NCBI RefSeq assembly: GCF_900100655.1
Contig: NZ_FNCE01000009.1
Coordinates: 1 to 64,000 of the forward strand
Origin: Limimonas halophila
Lineage (GTDB): Bacteria; Pseudomonadota; Alphaproteobacteria; Kiloniellales; Rhodovibrionaceae
Direction of reading: 5' to 3'
DNA: 64,000 nucleotides
This document shows, piece by piece, positions 19,058-28,812 of this stretch. The notes beneath the pieces were generated by a model that worked only from the letters and a program-made list of their open reading frames with translations, did no database searches and was not told the DNA's origin. Each line of letters opens with the position of its first letter. Within the stretch, counting starts at the first letter, position 1. Made by a program: the position numbers and the translations under genes.

Positions 19058-19186
19058 CGCGCCCGTCGCCTCCCGAAGCCGTGGTGTCCGCGCGTGCCCG
19101 GCCGGCCGCGCGATCGCGCCCGTCAAGGTAGGGCCGGGCCGGCGCGGGGCCAAGCGCGCGCACGCATAGCACGCCGGCGCGGGGCG

Positions 19187-19214
19187 TTGACAGCCCGCCG
19201 TCGGCGTCTACCGT
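19187..19214 (+). promoter_or_regulatory. sigma-70-type promoter for RNase D gene
   Basis: TTGACA at 19187-19192, 16-base spacer, TACCGT at 19209-19214, ending 32 bases upstream of the GTG start. Strong -35, weak -10. Confidence 0.5.
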
Positions 19215-19246
19215 TCGCCCGATCCGGTCAAGCCAGGAGGCGCGCC

Positions 19247-19861
19247 GTGGCGATCCATCTGCACGAAAACGACATCCCCGCCGATCTCGACCTCGGCACG
19301 CAGGTCGCCATCGACACCGAGACGATGGGCCTGAACCTCAACCGCGACCGGCTGTGCGTGATCCAGCTCTCCGCCGGCGACGGCGACGCCCACATCGTCC
19401 AGGTGCGCGACCGCACGGCGCCCGCGCCCAACCTGCGCGCGCTCGTCGCCGACCGGGGGGTCGAGAAGCTGTTCCACTTCGCCCGCTTCGACGTGGCGCA
19501 CCTGCAGCAGCACTTCGGCGTGGCCTGCCGGCCGGTGTTCTGCACCAAGATCGCCTCGCGCCTGACGCGGACCTTCACCGACAAGCACGGCCTGAAGGAC
19601 CTGTGCCTGGAGCTGCTGGGCGTGGAGCTGTCCAAGATGCAGCAGTCAAGCGACTGGGGCGCGGCGGAGCTGAGCCGCGACCAGCTCGCCTACGCGGCGC
19701 AGGACGTGCTCTACCTGCACCAGCTCCGCGAGCGCACGGCCGCGCTGCTGGAGCGCGAGGGCCGGGCGGAGATGGCGCGCGCCTGCTTCGACTTCCTGCC
19801 CTGGCGTGCCGAACTGGACGTGGCCGGCTGGGACGGCGTGGACATCTTCGCGCACCACTAA
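19247..19861 (+). CDS. rnd: ribonuclease D-type 3'-5' exonuclease, short form
   Basis: 204 residues, GTG start with AGGAGG six bases upstream. DEDD exonuclease motifs: D23 and E25 (AIDTETMG), D82 (FHFARFDVAHL) and the YAAQDVLYL segment with Tyr and Asp, making it DEDDy type. No HRDC domains follow, so it is roughly half the length of E. coli RNase D, as is usual for this alphaproteobacterial form. Predicted role is tRNA or structured-RNA 3' trimming. Confidence 0.9.
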   Translation: MAIHLHENDIPADLDLGTQVAIDTETMGLNLNRDRLCVIQLSAGDGDAHIVQVRDRTAPAPNLRALVADRGVEKLFHFARFDVAHLQQHFGVACRPVFCTKIASRLTRTFTDKHGLKDLCLELLGVELSKMQQSSDWGAAELSRDQLAYAAQDVLYLHQLRERTAALLEREGRAEMARACFDFLPWRAELDVAGWDGVDIFAHH

Positions 19862-19868
19862 TCCGGGA

Positions 19869-20255
19869 TCACGGCCCGTACGGCCGGCGGTCGCGCGTGC
19901 GCAGGATGCCGCGGATGGAGAAGATCAGCACCCAGATCGACAGGCCCAGCAGCACCAGCGCGCCGACCACCACGAAGACCAGCACCCAGCCGACGACGTA
20001 GATCCCGGCCGCGATCCAGAAGTAGCGGATCGCCTTGGCGAAGTGGTCCGCGTAGATCGTGCCGTGCGCGTCCTCGCGCTTCACGTAAGCGATCGCCACC
20101 GCCACGACGTTGCCCAGCCCGTTGGTGAAGACGCCCACCAGGTGGGCGATCCACATCGCCATCACCGTGGTGTGCAGGCCGTCGTCGGCGGCGCGCGGCG
20201 GCTCCACCTCCGGCCGGGTGGGAAAGCGGGCGTCGTCCTCGTGATGCGGGTACAT
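19869..20255 (-). CDS. small membrane protein, DUF4870-like
   Basis: 128 residues. A charged N-terminus of about 28 residues is followed by three hydrophobic segments (around 30-55, 75-95 and 95-115) and a basic tail. The pattern MAMWIAHLVGVFTNGLGNVVAVAIAYVKR followed by a second AIRYFWIAAG helix resembles DUF4870-type proteins of unknown function. It is convergent with rnd, with 7 bases between stops. Confidence 0.7.
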   Translation of the reverse strand: MYPHHEDDARFPTRPEVEPPRAADDGLHTTVMAMWIAHLVGVFTNGLGNVVAVAIAYVKREDAHGTIYADHFAKAIRYFWIAAGIYVVGWVLVFVVVGALVLLGLSIWVLIFSIRGILRTRDRRPYGP

Positions 20256-20411
20256 GCGGCACCTGGCTGTGTGGTCGAACGCGCGAACGGTAGCGCACCG
20301 CCCGCGTGGGGTGGAAGGTGTCGTGCTGGACGCTTTGATCGTGCGACGGTATCACGATGCCTTGGATGCGCCGGGCGCGTTCCGGCGAATGGCGAGAGTG
20401 TGAGCGCACGC

Positions 20412-21461
20412 ATGGCGCCCAACGCACACCCCGATTCTCCCGAAACGCGAAGCGACATCGCCGCCGCCGGGCGCGTGCTCGCCCTCGAACGTCAGGGCCT
20501 GGAGGCGCTGGCCGCGAGCCTGGACGCCAGCTTCGCCCACGCCGTGGACATCATCCGCGCCGCCAGTGGGCGCGTGGTCGTCACCGGCATGGGCAAGAGC
20601 GGCCACATCGCCCGCAAGATGGCGGCGACCTTCGCCTCCACCGGCACGCCCGCGCTCTACGTCCACCCCGGCGAGGCGAGCCACGGCGACCTGGGCATGA
20701 TCGCCGCCACCGACGCGGTGATCGCGCTGTCGCACTCCGGCAACACCGCGGAGTTGTCGGACCTCATCGCCTACGCCCGGCGGTTTTCCATCCCGCTCAT
20801 CGCCGTGACGGCCAAGACGGAAAGCACGCTCGCCACCCACGCGGACTGCGTGCTCCAGCTGCCGGACGCGGAAGAGGCCTGCACCATGGGCCTCGCGCCC
20901 ACGACCTCCACCACGATGATGCTCGCCCTGGGCGATTGCCTGGCCATCACGCTGTTGGAGCGCGCGGGCTTCTCCAGCCGGGACTTCCAGCTGCTGCACC
21001 CCGGCGGCACGCTCGGCAGCCGCCTGGTTCAGGTGCGCGACATTATGCACGGGCCGGAGGCGATGCCGCTGGTCGGTCCCGACGCGCCCATGAGCGACGC
21101 CATCCTGGAGATGACGGCGCGCAAGTTCGGCTGCGTCGGCATCGTGGGCGGCGACCGCGCGCTCGCGGGCATCATCACCGACGGCGACCTGCGCCGGCAC
21201 ATGGCGGACGATCTGTTGTCGCGGCGGGCGGGCGACGTCATGACCAGCGCGCCCAAGACGGTGCGCCCGGAGACGCTCGCCGCGGAAGCGCTCGGGTTGA
21301 TGAATCGCGATGCCATCACCAGCCTTTTCGTCGTGCGTGACGACGGGAGCCGCCCCGATGCGGATGGGGGCCGCGCCGTCGAGGGCGCTGGAGGCACCGC
21401 AGTCGACCGTCCCGTGGGCATCCTGCACATTCACGATTGCTTGCGCGCCGGGGTGGCTTGA
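20412..21461 (+). CDS. kdsD: D-arabinose 5-phosphate isomerase (KdsD/KpsF family)
   Basis: 349 residues. Converts ribulose 5-phosphate to arabinose 5-phosphate, the precursor of LPS Kdo. SIS domain (residues 40-190, VVVTGMGKSGHIARKMAATFASTGTPA split across the sugar-binding site) then two CBS domains. An insert of about 20 Gly/Asp/Arg residues interrupts the second CBS domain near DDGSRPDADGG. ATG 20412 was chosen; GTG 20400 in frame is possible. It opens the LPS transport operon. Confidence 0.92.
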   Translation: MAPNAHPDSPETRSDIAAAGRVLALERQGLEALAASLDASFAHAVDIIRAASGRVVVTGMGKSGHIARKMAATFASTGTPALYVHPGEASHGDLGMIAATDAVIALSHSGNTAELSDLIAYARRFSIPLIAVTAKTESTLATHADCVLQLPDAEEACTMGLAPTTSTTMMLALGDCLAITLLERAGFSSRDFQLLHPGGTLGSRLVQVRDIMHGPEAMPLVGPDAPMSDAILEMTARKFGCVGIVGGDRALAGIITDGDLRRHMADDLLSRRAGDVMTSAPKTVRPETLAAEALGLMNRDAITSLFVVRDDGSRPDADGGRAVEGAGGTAVDRPVGILHIHDCLRAGVA

Positions 21462-21491
21462 AGCCGGTGCCGTGACGAAGAGGAACGGCGC

Positions 21492-22166
21492 ATGGGCAAA
21501 CGCGGCGACGCCGCACAGCAGAGCGACACCGAGCCGGGGGGCGGTCAGCCGCCGCGGCGGGTCTGGCGCAGCGGCTACGGGGTCGTGTCCGGCGCGCTGA
21601 AGATCGGCCTGCCGATCCTGGCTGTGGGGCTCGTGCTGCTGGTCATCGTGTGGCCGCGGCTCTTCCCGGCCCGGAACGGGCTGGAGCCGGTCAACGGCTC
21701 CAGCGTGACCCGCAGCTCGGACGAGCTGGCGATGACCGACCCGCGCTACGTCGGGCGCGACGACAAGAACCGCCCCTTCTCGGTGCGCGCGCAACGGGCC
21801 AAGCAGACCGGCGCGGATGGCAAGCGCGTCTACCTCGCTCAGCCGCAGGGGACGATCACGCTGGACAACGGGCGCAGCCTCGCGGCGGGCGCAAAGTCCG
21901 GCTACTACCACCGCGACACCAAGACGCTGACGCTCAACGGCAACGTGACCGTCCGCCACAGCAGCGGCTACATGCTGCACACCAGCGCCGCCGAGGTGGA
22001 CCTCAAGGCCGGCACGGTCGTGTCCGACCGCCCGGTGGTGGGCCAGGGGCCGGCGGGAACCGTCTACGCCCAGGGCATGCGCGTGCTGGACGGCGGCGAC
22101 ACGGTGATCTTCACTGGGCGAAGTCAGGTGACCCTCGACGCCACGGAAAATGGGGGCGCGTCGTGA
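21492..22166 (+). CDS. lptC: LPS export protein LptC
   Basis: 224 residues. A cytoplasmic N-terminus, one membrane helix (residues 37-56, LKIGLPILAVGLVLLVIVW) and a periplasmic beta-jellyroll with MTDPRYVGRD and TLNGNVTVRHSSGY segments of the family. It bridges the LptBFG transporter and LptA. AAGAGGAA precedes the ATG. Its stop overlaps the lptA GTG start (GTGA). Confidence 0.9.
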   Translation: MGKRGDAAQQSDTEPGGGQPPRRVWRSGYGVVSGALKIGLPILAVGLVLLVIVWPRLFPARNGLEPVNGSSVTRSSDELAMTDPRYVGRDDKNRPFSVRAQRAKQTGADGKRVYLAQPQGTITLDNGRSLAAGAKSGYYHRDTKTLTLNGNVTVRHSSGYMLHTSAAEVDLKAGTVVSDRPVVGQGPAGTVYAQGMRVLDGGDTVIFTGRSQVTLDATENGGAS

Positions 22167-23038
22167 CCGCGCCACGCTTGCTCGCCGCTGCACTCGCGCT
22201 GCTGCTGCCCGCCGCCGCCTGGGCGCAGACCAGCACCCTGGAGATCGACCGCGATCTGCGCATCACGGCGGAAGAAAGCCTGGAATGGCACCGCACGGAG
22301 CAGACCTACGTCGCCCGCGGCAACGCCGTCGCCCGGCACAAGGATCAACGGCTCAGCGCCGACAAGCTGGTCGCCTTCTACCGCGAGGCGGGCGATGACG
22401 GCGAGGGCGACAGCGAGGCGGATGGCGGCCTGCTGGGCGCCGGCAACACCGAGATCTACCGCGTGGAGGCAACCGGGGGCGTCCGCGTCACCACGCCCAG
22501 CGCCACCGTGATGGGGGCGCGCGGCATCTACGACCTGAACGAGCCCGTCGTCGTCATGCTGGGCGACGACCTGCGCCTGGAAACCGAGAACGGCGCCACG
22601 GTCACCGCCGAGGACAGGCTGGAATTCTGGCCCGGGCGCGATCTCGCCGTGGCCCGCGGCAACGCCGTCGCCACCAGCGGTGACCGTGAACTGCGCGCCC
22701 GCGTGATCCAGGCCGTGTTCACGGGCGAGGGCGAGGCGCGCGAGCTGACGCGCCTGGAGGCCTTCGACAACGTTCGCATCCGCCTGGCCGACGGCAACGC
22801 GCGCGCCGAAACCGGCGTGTACGAAACGGGCGCCGACGTCGCCGAACTGTTCGGCTCGGTGCGCCTGGAGCGCGGGGGCACGCGCCTGCAGGGCGGCTAC
22901 GCGCGCGTCGATATGGCCTCCGGCCGCAGCGAGTTGCGCGCCGCCGCGCCCGAAGGTGACGCCGAGACCGGGGTGCGGGGTTTGATCGAGAAGCCCACCG
23001 TCGAGCCGGCGTCCGAAGGCGCCGGGAATTCGGGCTGA
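22163..23038 (+). CDS. lptA: LPS export periplasmic protein LptA
   Basis: 291 residues from GTG 22163, overlapping the lptC stop. Signal peptide ([17 protein letters not shown]), then an OstA-type repeated beta fold with [23 protein letters not shown] and a second round near [20 protein letters not shown]. It is longer than the E. coli protein, with an acidic insert near residue 85 and an extra C-terminal jellyroll turn, a common alphaproteobacterial form. It carries LPS across the periplasm. Confidence 0.88.
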   Translation: MTAPRLLAAALALLLPAAAWAQTSTLEIDRDLRITAEESLEWHRTEQTYVARGNAVARHKDQRLSADKLVAFYREAGDDGEGDSEADGGLLGAGNTEIYRVEATGGVRVTTPSATVMGARGIYDLNEPVVVMLGDDLRLETENGATVTAEDRLEFWPGRDLAVARGNAVATSGDRELRARVIQAVFTGEGEARELTRLEAFDNVRIRLADGNARAETGVYETGADVAELFGSVRLERGGTRLQGGYARVDMASGRSELRAAAPEGDAETGVRGLIEKPTVEPASEGAGNSG

Positions 23039-23045
23039 CGCCGCC

Positions 23046-23897
23046 ATGCGCCAGGGGACCGACGAGGCCGGGATCGAAGAGGGGCGCCCGCTGGCGCCGG
23101 ACGCCGCCGGCGGCGGGGAGTCCGTGCTCACCGATCAGGCGGACGGCCGCTCGGCCCCGCGCGCCCTGGCCGAGCGCACGGGCTTCGCCGCCATCGACAT
23201 CGCCAAGAGCTTCCGCAAGCGCCCCGTCCTGCGCGGGGTAACGGTCGCCGTTCAGCGCGGCGAGGCCGTGGGCTTGCTGGGCCCCAATGGGGCGGGCAAG
23301 ACCACCTGCTTCTACATCATGACCGGGCTGCTGACCCCGGATCAGGGCTGGGTGACCCTGGACGGCCACGACGTCACCGACCTGCCGATGTACCGCCGCG
23401 CGCGCCTGGGCATCGGCTACCTGCCGCAGGAACCCTCGATCTTCCGCGGCTTGACGGTGGAGCAGAACATCCGCGCCGTGCTGGAGGTGGTCCAGCCCGG
23501 CCGCAAGCGCCGACGCCAACTGCTGGACGAGCTGCTGGAAGAGTTCGCGATCACCCACCTACGGGGCACCTCGGCCGCGGCGCTCTCCGGCGGCGAGCGG
23601 CGGCGCGCCGAGATCGCCCGCGCCCTGGCGTCGCAGCCCAGCTTCATCCTGCTGGACGAGCCGCTCGCCGGCATCGACCCCATCGCCGTGGGCGAGATCC
23701 GCGAACTGGTGAAGCACCTCAAGGAACGGGGGATCGGGGTCCTCATTACGGATCACAACGTCCGCGAGACCCTGGACATCGTGGACCGGGCGTACATCCT
23801 TCACGAGGGCCACGTGCTCATGGAGGGCTCGCCCGCCGAGATCGTGGCGCACGAGGACGTCCGCCGCGTTTACCTCGGGGAAAGGTTCAGCTTGTGA
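23046..23897 (+). CDS. lptB: LPS export ABC transporter ATPase LptB
   Basis: 283 residues from ATG 23046. Walker [10 protein letters not shown], signature [15 protein letters not shown], Walker [14 protein letters not shown] and [10 protein letters not shown] are all diagnostic of LptB. The N-terminus carries about 45 residues before the ABC domain starts, unusually long, and the ATG has no clear ribosome binding site. GTG at 23124, three bases behind GGGGAG, is an alternative start that would shorten the protein by 26 residues. Confidence 0.92.
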   Translation: MRQGTDEAGIEEGRPLAPDAAGGGESVLTDQADGRSAPRALAERTGFAAIDIAKSFRKRPVLRGVTVAVQRGEAVGLLGPNGAGKTTCFYIMTGLLTPDQGWVTLDGHDVTDLPMYRRARLGIGYLPQEPSIFRGLTVEQNIRAVLEVVQPGRKRRRQLLDELLEEFAITHLRGTSAAALSGGERRRAEIARALASQPSFILLDEPLAGIDPIAVGEIRELVKHLKERGIGVLITDHNVRETLDIVDRAYILHEGHVLMEGSPAEIVAHEDVRRVYLGERFSL

Positions 23898-23932
23898 GAC
23901 TCGCCGCTCAGGTGTTCCAGGGGTAGAGGCCC

Positions 23933-25369
23933 ATGGCGATCAGCCAGCGGCTGGAGGTGCGGCAGAGCCAGTCCCTGGTGATGACGCCGCAGCTTCAGCA
24001 GGCGATCAAGCTGCTGCAGTACGCGAACCTGGACCTGGCGGCCTACGTCGATCAGGAGGTCGAGCAGAACCCCCTGCTCGAACACGCCGCCTCCGAGGAG
24101 ACGGAGCGCGACGTGGCGCCGGCCGAGTCCCGGCGCGGCGACGAGGACGACCTGGACGACCGCGGCGGCGATGCCGGCGACTGGGACGGGGCGCCGCCCC
24201 AGCTTGCCGACTGGTCGCGCATGCCGGCCGGTGGCGGTAGCGACGACGACGGCGGGATCGCCAGCTTCGAGCAGCGGCTCGCCGACTCCGTCACGCTGCG
24301 CGATCACCTGCTGAACCAAGCGCTGCCGCTGGTCGCCGACGCGCGCGAGCGCGCCATCGCGGAAAGCCTCGTCGACAACCTGGACGAAGCGGGCTACCTC
24401 GCCGCCGGCGTGGACGAGCTGGCGGCGCTGCTGGGCACGGACGCCGAGGCCGTGGAGTCCGTACGCCAACGCCTGCTGGGGCTCGACCCGACGGGCGTGT
24501 TCGCCCGCTCGCTGGCCGAGTGCCTGAGCGCGCAGCTGCGCGAGCGCGACCGCCTGGACCCGGCGATGCAGGCGCTGATGGACAACCTGGCGCTGGTGGA
24601 GGACCGGCAGTTCGACCGCCTGCGCCGCCTGTGCGGCGTCGAGGCGGACGACCTTTCGGACATGCTGGCGGAGCTGCGCGCGCTCGATCCCCGGCCGGCG
24701 CTGGCCTTCGGCGGCGGCACGGCGCAGACGGTGGTGCCCGACATCCTGATGCACCGCCACCCCGACGGCGGCTTCACCGTGGAGCTGAACCGCGACACCC
24801 TGCCGCGCGTGCTGGTGAACAACCGCTACTACGCCCGCATCGCCGCCGAGGCGCGCAGCAAGGACGACACGCGCTACCTCAACGAGCGCCTGCAATCGGC
24901 CAACTGGCTGACGCGCGCGCTGGACCAGCGGGCGCAGACCATCCTGCGGGTGACGCGCGAGATCGTGCGCCGCCAGCACCTCTTCTTCGTCAAGGGGATC
25001 GAGTTCCTGCGCCCCATGACGCTGCGCGAGGTGGCGGAAAGCGTGGACATGCACGAGTCCACCGTTTCGCGCGTGACGGCCAACAAGCACATCGCCACGC
25101 CGCGCGGCACCTTCGAGTTGAAGTCCTTCTTCACTGCCGCCATCCAGGGCTCGGACGGGCAGGCGCACTCGGCGGAGGCCGTGCGCCACCGCATCAAGGC
25201 GCTGATCGACGCCGAAACCCCGGGCAAGGTTCTTTCGGATGACCGGATTGTGACGATCCTGCGCGGCGAGGGGATCGATATTGCACGCCGGACCGTGGCG
25301 AAGTACCGCGAGTCCATGGGCATTCCGTCGTCCAGCCGGCGCAAGCGGGCCAAGGCGGCGGCGTCGTGA
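23933..25369 (+). CDS. rpoN: RNA polymerase sigma-54 factor
   Basis: 478 residues. Region I is Gln- and Leu-rich (SLVMTPQLQQAIKLLQ near residues 14-29), followed by an acidic region II, the core-binding domain and the DNA-binding part with TVSRVTANKHIATPRG. The RpoN box ARRTVAKYRE is at about 451-460. Complete and of normal length. Located between lptB and hpf as in many proteobacteria. Confidence 0.96.
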   Translation: MAISQRLEVRQSQSLVMTPQLQQAIKLLQYANLDLAAYVDQEVEQNPLLEHAASEETERDVAPAESRRGDEDDLDDRGGDAGDWDGAPPQLADWSRMPAGGGSDDDGGIASFEQRLADSVTLRDHLLNQALPLVADARERAIAESLVDNLDEAGYLAAGVDELAALLGTDAEAVESVRQRLLGLDPTGVFARSLAECLSAQLRERDRLDPAMQALMDNLALVEDRQFDRLRRLCGVEADDLSDMLAELRALDPRPALAFGGGTAQTVVPDILMHRHPDGGFTVELNRDTLPRVLVNNRYYARIAAEARSKDDTRYLNERLQSANWLTRALDQRAQTILRVTREIVRRQHLFFVKGIEFLRPMTLREVAESVDMHESTVSRVTANKHIATPRGTFELKSFFTAAIQGSDGQAHSAEAVRHRIKALIDAETPGKVLSDDRIVTILRGEGIDIARRTVAKYRESMGIPSSSRRKRAKAAAS

Positions 25370-25443
25370 GCCGCGGCGTTCCGGGCGGTTTCGGCTTTTG
25401 ATTGCCGCGTCCGGGGCGTTACGCTCGCCGGATGGGGCGGTCG

Positions 25444-25472
25444 TTGACTTCCCCGGCCGGCGGGCCTAGCGT
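25444..25472 (+). promoter_or_regulatory. sigma-70-type promoter for hpf
   Basis: TTGACT at 25444-25449, 17-base spacer, TAGCGT at 25467-25472, about 70 bases upstream of the hpf ATG. The same TAGCGT -10 occurs before the tRNA gene at 42591. Confidence 0.5.
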
Positions 25473-25541
25473 CGCGGCCTTCCGCGCAGGCGAGGGTCGC
25501 GGCGGAACACGAATGGGCGTAACGGGCTGGGATCGAAAGCC

Positions 25542-26153
25542 ATGCACCTGTCCGTCCACGGCAGGCACCTCGACATCGGCGATGCGCTGCGCACCCATAT
25601 CGAGGAGAGCCTGAGCGGGATCTTCACGAAGTACTTCGGCGACGCCATCGAGGCCTCGGTGACGATCGCCCGCGACGGCCCGATGTACCACGCGCGGCTG
25701 ATCGCCAAGATCGGGCGCGGGCTCGACCTGGCGGCCGAGGCGCGCGCCGACCGGCCGTACGACGCCTTCGACGGGGCGGCCGAGCACCTGGCGAAGCGGT
25801 TGCGCCGGCACAAGCGGCGGCTGCGCGACCACCACAAGGACGACGGCGGCGGCCCCACGGAACGCGCGCGGCAGGTCGTGCTGTCCGGCGAGCCCGAAGA
25901 GGAGGCCGCGCCGGATGGTGGCGACGGCGACGGCGCCGGCCCGGAGGCCGCGGACGGCCAGCCGGCGGTGGTGGCCGAGATGCCGCACGACATCCCCACG
26001 CTCACGGTCGGCGAAGCGGTCATGCGCCTGGATCTGGCGGATCAGGGGGCGATGATGTTCCGCAACGCCGGGCACGGCGGGTTCAACATGGTCTACCGTC
26101 GCGCCGACGGACACATCGGCTGGATCGACCCGCAGGGCAACGCCGCCGCCTGA
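25542..26153 (+). CDS. hpf: ribosome hibernation promoting factor, long form
   Basis: 203 residues. N-terminal S30AE/YfiA ribosome-binding domain (1-100, ending in the basic AKRLRRHKRRLRDHHK), an acidic Gly/Asp linker, and the C-terminal dimerisation domain with TVGEAVMRLDLADQGAMMFRN. Long HPF proteins form 100S ribosome dimers in stationary phase. Lies between rpoN and ptsN, a classic arrangement, but with its own probable promoter. Confidence 0.94.
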   Translation: MHLSVHGRHLDIGDALRTHIEESLSGIFTKYFGDAIEASVTIARDGPMYHARLIAKIGRGLDLAAEARADRPYDAFDGAAEHLAKRLRRHKRRLRDHHKDDGGGPTERARQVVLSGEPEEEAAPDGGDGDGAGPEAADGQPAVVAEMPHDIPTLTVGEAVMRLDLADQGAMMFRNAGHGGFNMVYRRADGHIGWIDPQGNAAA

Positions 26154-26188
26154 CGGTGCGGCGAGCGTAACTGCGCGAGGTGGCCGTC

Positions 26189-26653
26189 ATGGAAATTGCG
26201 GACCTGATCGGCCCGGAGGCGGTGATCCCCAACCTCCGGGTGACGAGCAAGAAGCAGGCGCTTCAGGAGCTGTCCCGGCGTGCCGCCCGGCTGACGGAGC
26301 TGCCCGAACGGCAGATCTTCGAGGTCCTGGTGGAACGGGAACGCCTGGGCACCACGGGTGTGGGCAACGGCATCGCCATTCCCCACGGGAAGCTGAGCGA
26401 TCTGGACCGCCTGCACGCGCTCTTCGCGCGTCTGGAAAACCCGATCGACTTCGACGCCATCGACGAACAGCCCGTGGACCTGATCTGCGTGCTGCTGGCA
26501 CCGGAAGGGGCCGGGGCCGATCACCTCAAGGCGCTGGCGCGCATCTCCCGCCTGCTGCGCGACCGCACGGTGTGCGAAAAGCTGCGCGGCAGCGAAAGCG
26601 CCGACGCGATCTACGCCATCCTCACGGAATCCGCGGCCAGCCACGCCGCCTAG
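26189..26653 (+). CDS. ptsN: PTS-Ntr EIIA protein PtsN
   Basis: 154 residues. Phosphorylatable His66 lies in GNGIAIPHGKL. Regulatory EIIA of the nitrogen-related PTS, probably phosphorylated through HPr and EI, both encoded in this window at 48.9-51.0 kb. Start ATG 26189 with GAGG upstream; GTG 26180 in frame is less likely. Last gene of the rpoN-hpf-ptsN run. Confidence 0.94.
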   Translation: MEIADLIGPEAVIPNLRVTSKKQALQELSRRAARLTELPERQIFEVLVERERLGTTGVGNGIAIPHGKLSDLDRLHALFARLENPIDFDAIDEQPVDLICVLLAPEGAGADHLKALARISRLLRDRTVCEKLRGSESADAIYAILTESAASHAA

Positions 26654-26864
26654 AGCAGATCGCCGTAAAGCGGAATCAGCTTCTTCGGGGTGTTACGCCC
26701 ACACCGCCCTGGCCATCCCGGCGTGATTCCGCTTGCTCGTGCGTGAAGCGGCCGACAGGCCGGTGAGCGCCGCAGGCGCTGAAACTGCTCGCACACGAAA
26801 AACTGGAACCAAGCGCGAGGTTTCCAGCTTTCTCGGCAAACACGATTTTACGCACGACGCTCTA
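26651..26864. repeat. TAGAGC-bounded intergenic element
   Basis: Starts with TAGAGC overlapping the ptsN stop and ends with GCTCTA (inverted). Inside is a second inverted pair GCGGAATCA (26668) / TGATTCCGC (about 26724), and the A+T-rich ACGATTTTACGCACGACGCTCTA near the right end. This looks like a degenerate dispersed element of the kind common in alphaproteobacterial genomes. No second copy is seen in the window. Confidence 0.4.
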
Positions 26865-26900
26865 ACGCGGCTCGGGACGCGGGAAGGCTTCAAACGCAAC

Positions 26901-26931
26901 GGGGCGCCCGGCCGACGGGCGCCCCGTTTTT
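26901..26931 (+). terminator. Rho-independent terminator downstream of ptsN
   Basis: Perfect 9-bp stem GGGGCGCCC / GGGCGCCCC with a 7-base loop, then GTTTTT. It is the best terminator in the window. The group II intron begins three bases after the T run. Confidence 0.9.
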
Positions 26932-27351
26932 CGGTGTGCCAGGCATGGCGCTGATCTTGGAGGTGAAAGTCCTCTTCGTGGCCCTGGTGGCGGGAAGCGA
27001 TAGCCGAAGGCAACTGCGTCGTCGCGAGGCGGCGTGGGGAGGAAGCTGGAGGCAAAGTGCGGGGCCGACGTACAGGAACCGGATACGAGGCCGCTGCGGG
27101 TGGGTAACCCGGCCGAATACGGGGACGCCCGATAGCCACCCGGAACGCGCGGCGGTAAATCCGGCGGCGACCGCACGAAGGATCAGTGTCTTACCCTGGG
27201 AGGTCTCCCGGTTTCCCCGGGCGAGCCGGGGCAGGAGGCCGGCGACGGTTTCCGACGGACCGGGAGAAGTCAGCCGAGGTCATAGTAGGCCGGGCTTTCC
27301 GCCCTGCCGAAGGACCGAAGTCGGTCGCCAAGGAGCAGACTGGCCCGTTCG

Positions 27352-28812
27352 ATGACCGTAGCGCGGCAGCAAGCGGCCCCAGCCCAGTTCCGGTTCTTCG
27401 ATGCGTCGGATATGGGCCCAGCCCGCCACCCCGAGGCCGGCAACGCCGGCAGCGAAGCTGGCACGCGGGAGGCGCCGCAAGCGGTCGCGGCACGGGCCGA
27501 GCCCCGAGCCTTGCCGACCTTTGTGATGGAGGAGGTCGCCGACCCGGCGAACCTCAACCAGGCCTACAAGCGGGTGAAGGCGAACAAGGGCGCCGCAGGC
27601 GTCGACGGCATGCCCGTCAGCGCGCTCAGGGCCTGGATCGCCGAGCATCGGGACTGGCTGGTCACGGCCCTGTTGGACGGGACGTACCAGCCGGCCGCCA
27701 TTCGCGGGGTCACGCTCCCGAAACCGGGCGGCGGGACCCGGCAACTGGGCATCCCGACGGCCGTCGACCGCCTGGTTCAACAGGCGATCGTCCAGGTGCT
27801 GGAGCCCAAGCTCGACCCGACCTTCTCGGACTCGAGTTACGGGTTCCGGCCCGGGCGCAACGCCCATCAGGCGGTGCTGGCGGCGGGCGATCACGTCGCG
27901 GTGGGCGCGACCATCGTCGTGGACCTCGATCTGGAGAAGTTCTTCGACCGGGTGAACCACGACGTGCTGATGGCGCGTCTGGCCCGGCACGTCGCCGACC
28001 GGCGCCTGCTGAGACTTGTCCGACGCTTTCTGCAGGCCGGGATGCTGGCCCAGGGCTGTCACACCCCGCGCTACGAGGGGACCCCGCAAGGCGGTCCGCT
28101 CTCGCCGCTGATGGCGAATCTCCTGCTCGATGACCTGGACAAGGAGCTTGAGCGGCGGGGCCACCGGTTCTGCCGGTACGCCGACGACTGTAATATCTAC
28201 GTCCAGTCCCAGGCGGCCGGCGAGCGCGTGATGGCGTCGATTTCGGCGTTCCTGGAGCGCCGGCTCCGGCTCCGGGTCAACCGGGCGAAGAGTGCGGTAG
28301 CGCCGGTGCAGCACCGGCAGTTCCTGGGCTATCGCCTGCATCGCGACGGCGGGCTGGGGATCTCCCCGGAGGCCTACCGCCGGGCCACGGCCCGGCTCCG
28401 GGCGATCACCAGCCGGCGGCGGGGCGTGCCGCTCAGCCACGTGATCGCGGAGGTGAACGCGTTCACCACGGGCTGGGTGCGATACTTCCGGCACGCTCGG
28501 GCCAAGCAAGCCCTGACGGCCCTCGACCAATGGCTCCGCCGGCGCCTGCGGTGTTTCCGGCTGAAGCAGGCCAAAACGCCGTCGGGCCTGCGCAGCCTGC
28601 TGACCCGCAATGGCGTATCCCGGCCCACGGCCCGCAAGCTGGCCGGGTCAGGCCGCGGCTGGTGGCCGCTGGCCAACACGCCGCAAGCCGCCCACGCTCT
28701 GTCCCAGGCTTGGTTCGACCAGCGCGGCCTCAAGGCCCTGGTCGCCCATTACAAGGCGGTCACCACGACCGATAACCGCCGTGGTACGAGACGCGTATGC
28801 CCGGTGGTGTGA
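27352..28812 (+). CDS. ltrA: group II intron reverse transcriptase/maturase
   Basis: 486 residues, complete. RT motifs: GVDGMPVSALR, PKPGGGTRQLGIPT, SYGFRPGRNAHQAV, DLDLEKFFDRVNHD, GTPQGGPLSPLMAN and catalytic YADD in RYADDCNIYV. The C-terminal maturase/thumb domain includes FTTGWVRYFRHA. No HNH endonuclease domain is present, as in class C proteins such as the Geobacillus IIC RT. The first about 58 residues precede the conserved region; ATG 27526 is an alternative start. Host targeting would be by terminator recognition. Confidence 0.94.
   Translation: MTVARQQAAPAQFRFFDASDMGPARHPEAGNAGSEAGTREAPQAVAARAEPRALPTFVMEEVADPANLNQAYKRVKANKGAAGVDGMPVSALRAWIAEHRDWLVTALLDGTYQPAAIRGVTLPKPGGGTRQLGIPTAVDRLVQQAIVQVLEPKLDPTFSDSSYGFRPGRNAHQAVLAAGDHVAVGATIVVDLDLEKFFDRVNHDVLMARLARHVADRRLLRLVRRFLQAGMLAQGCHTPRYEGTPQGGPLSPLMANLLLDDLDKELERRGHRFCRYADDCNIYVQSQAAGERVMASISAFLERRLRLRVNRAKSAVAPVQHRQFLGYRLHRDGGLGISPEAYRRATARLRAITSRRRGVPLSHVIAEVNAFTTGWVRYFRHARAKQALTALDQWLRRRLRCFRLKQAKTPSGLRSLLTRNGVSRPTARKLAGSGRGWWPLANTPQAAHALSQAWFDQRGLKALVAHYKAVTTTDNRRGTRRVCPVV

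Noticed and set aside
27352-28812. Diversity-generating retroelement or retron reverse transcriptase
   Set aside because: Sequence pattern is that of class C intron maturases, with intron RNA segments on both sides; no template/variable repeat pair or msr-msd seen.
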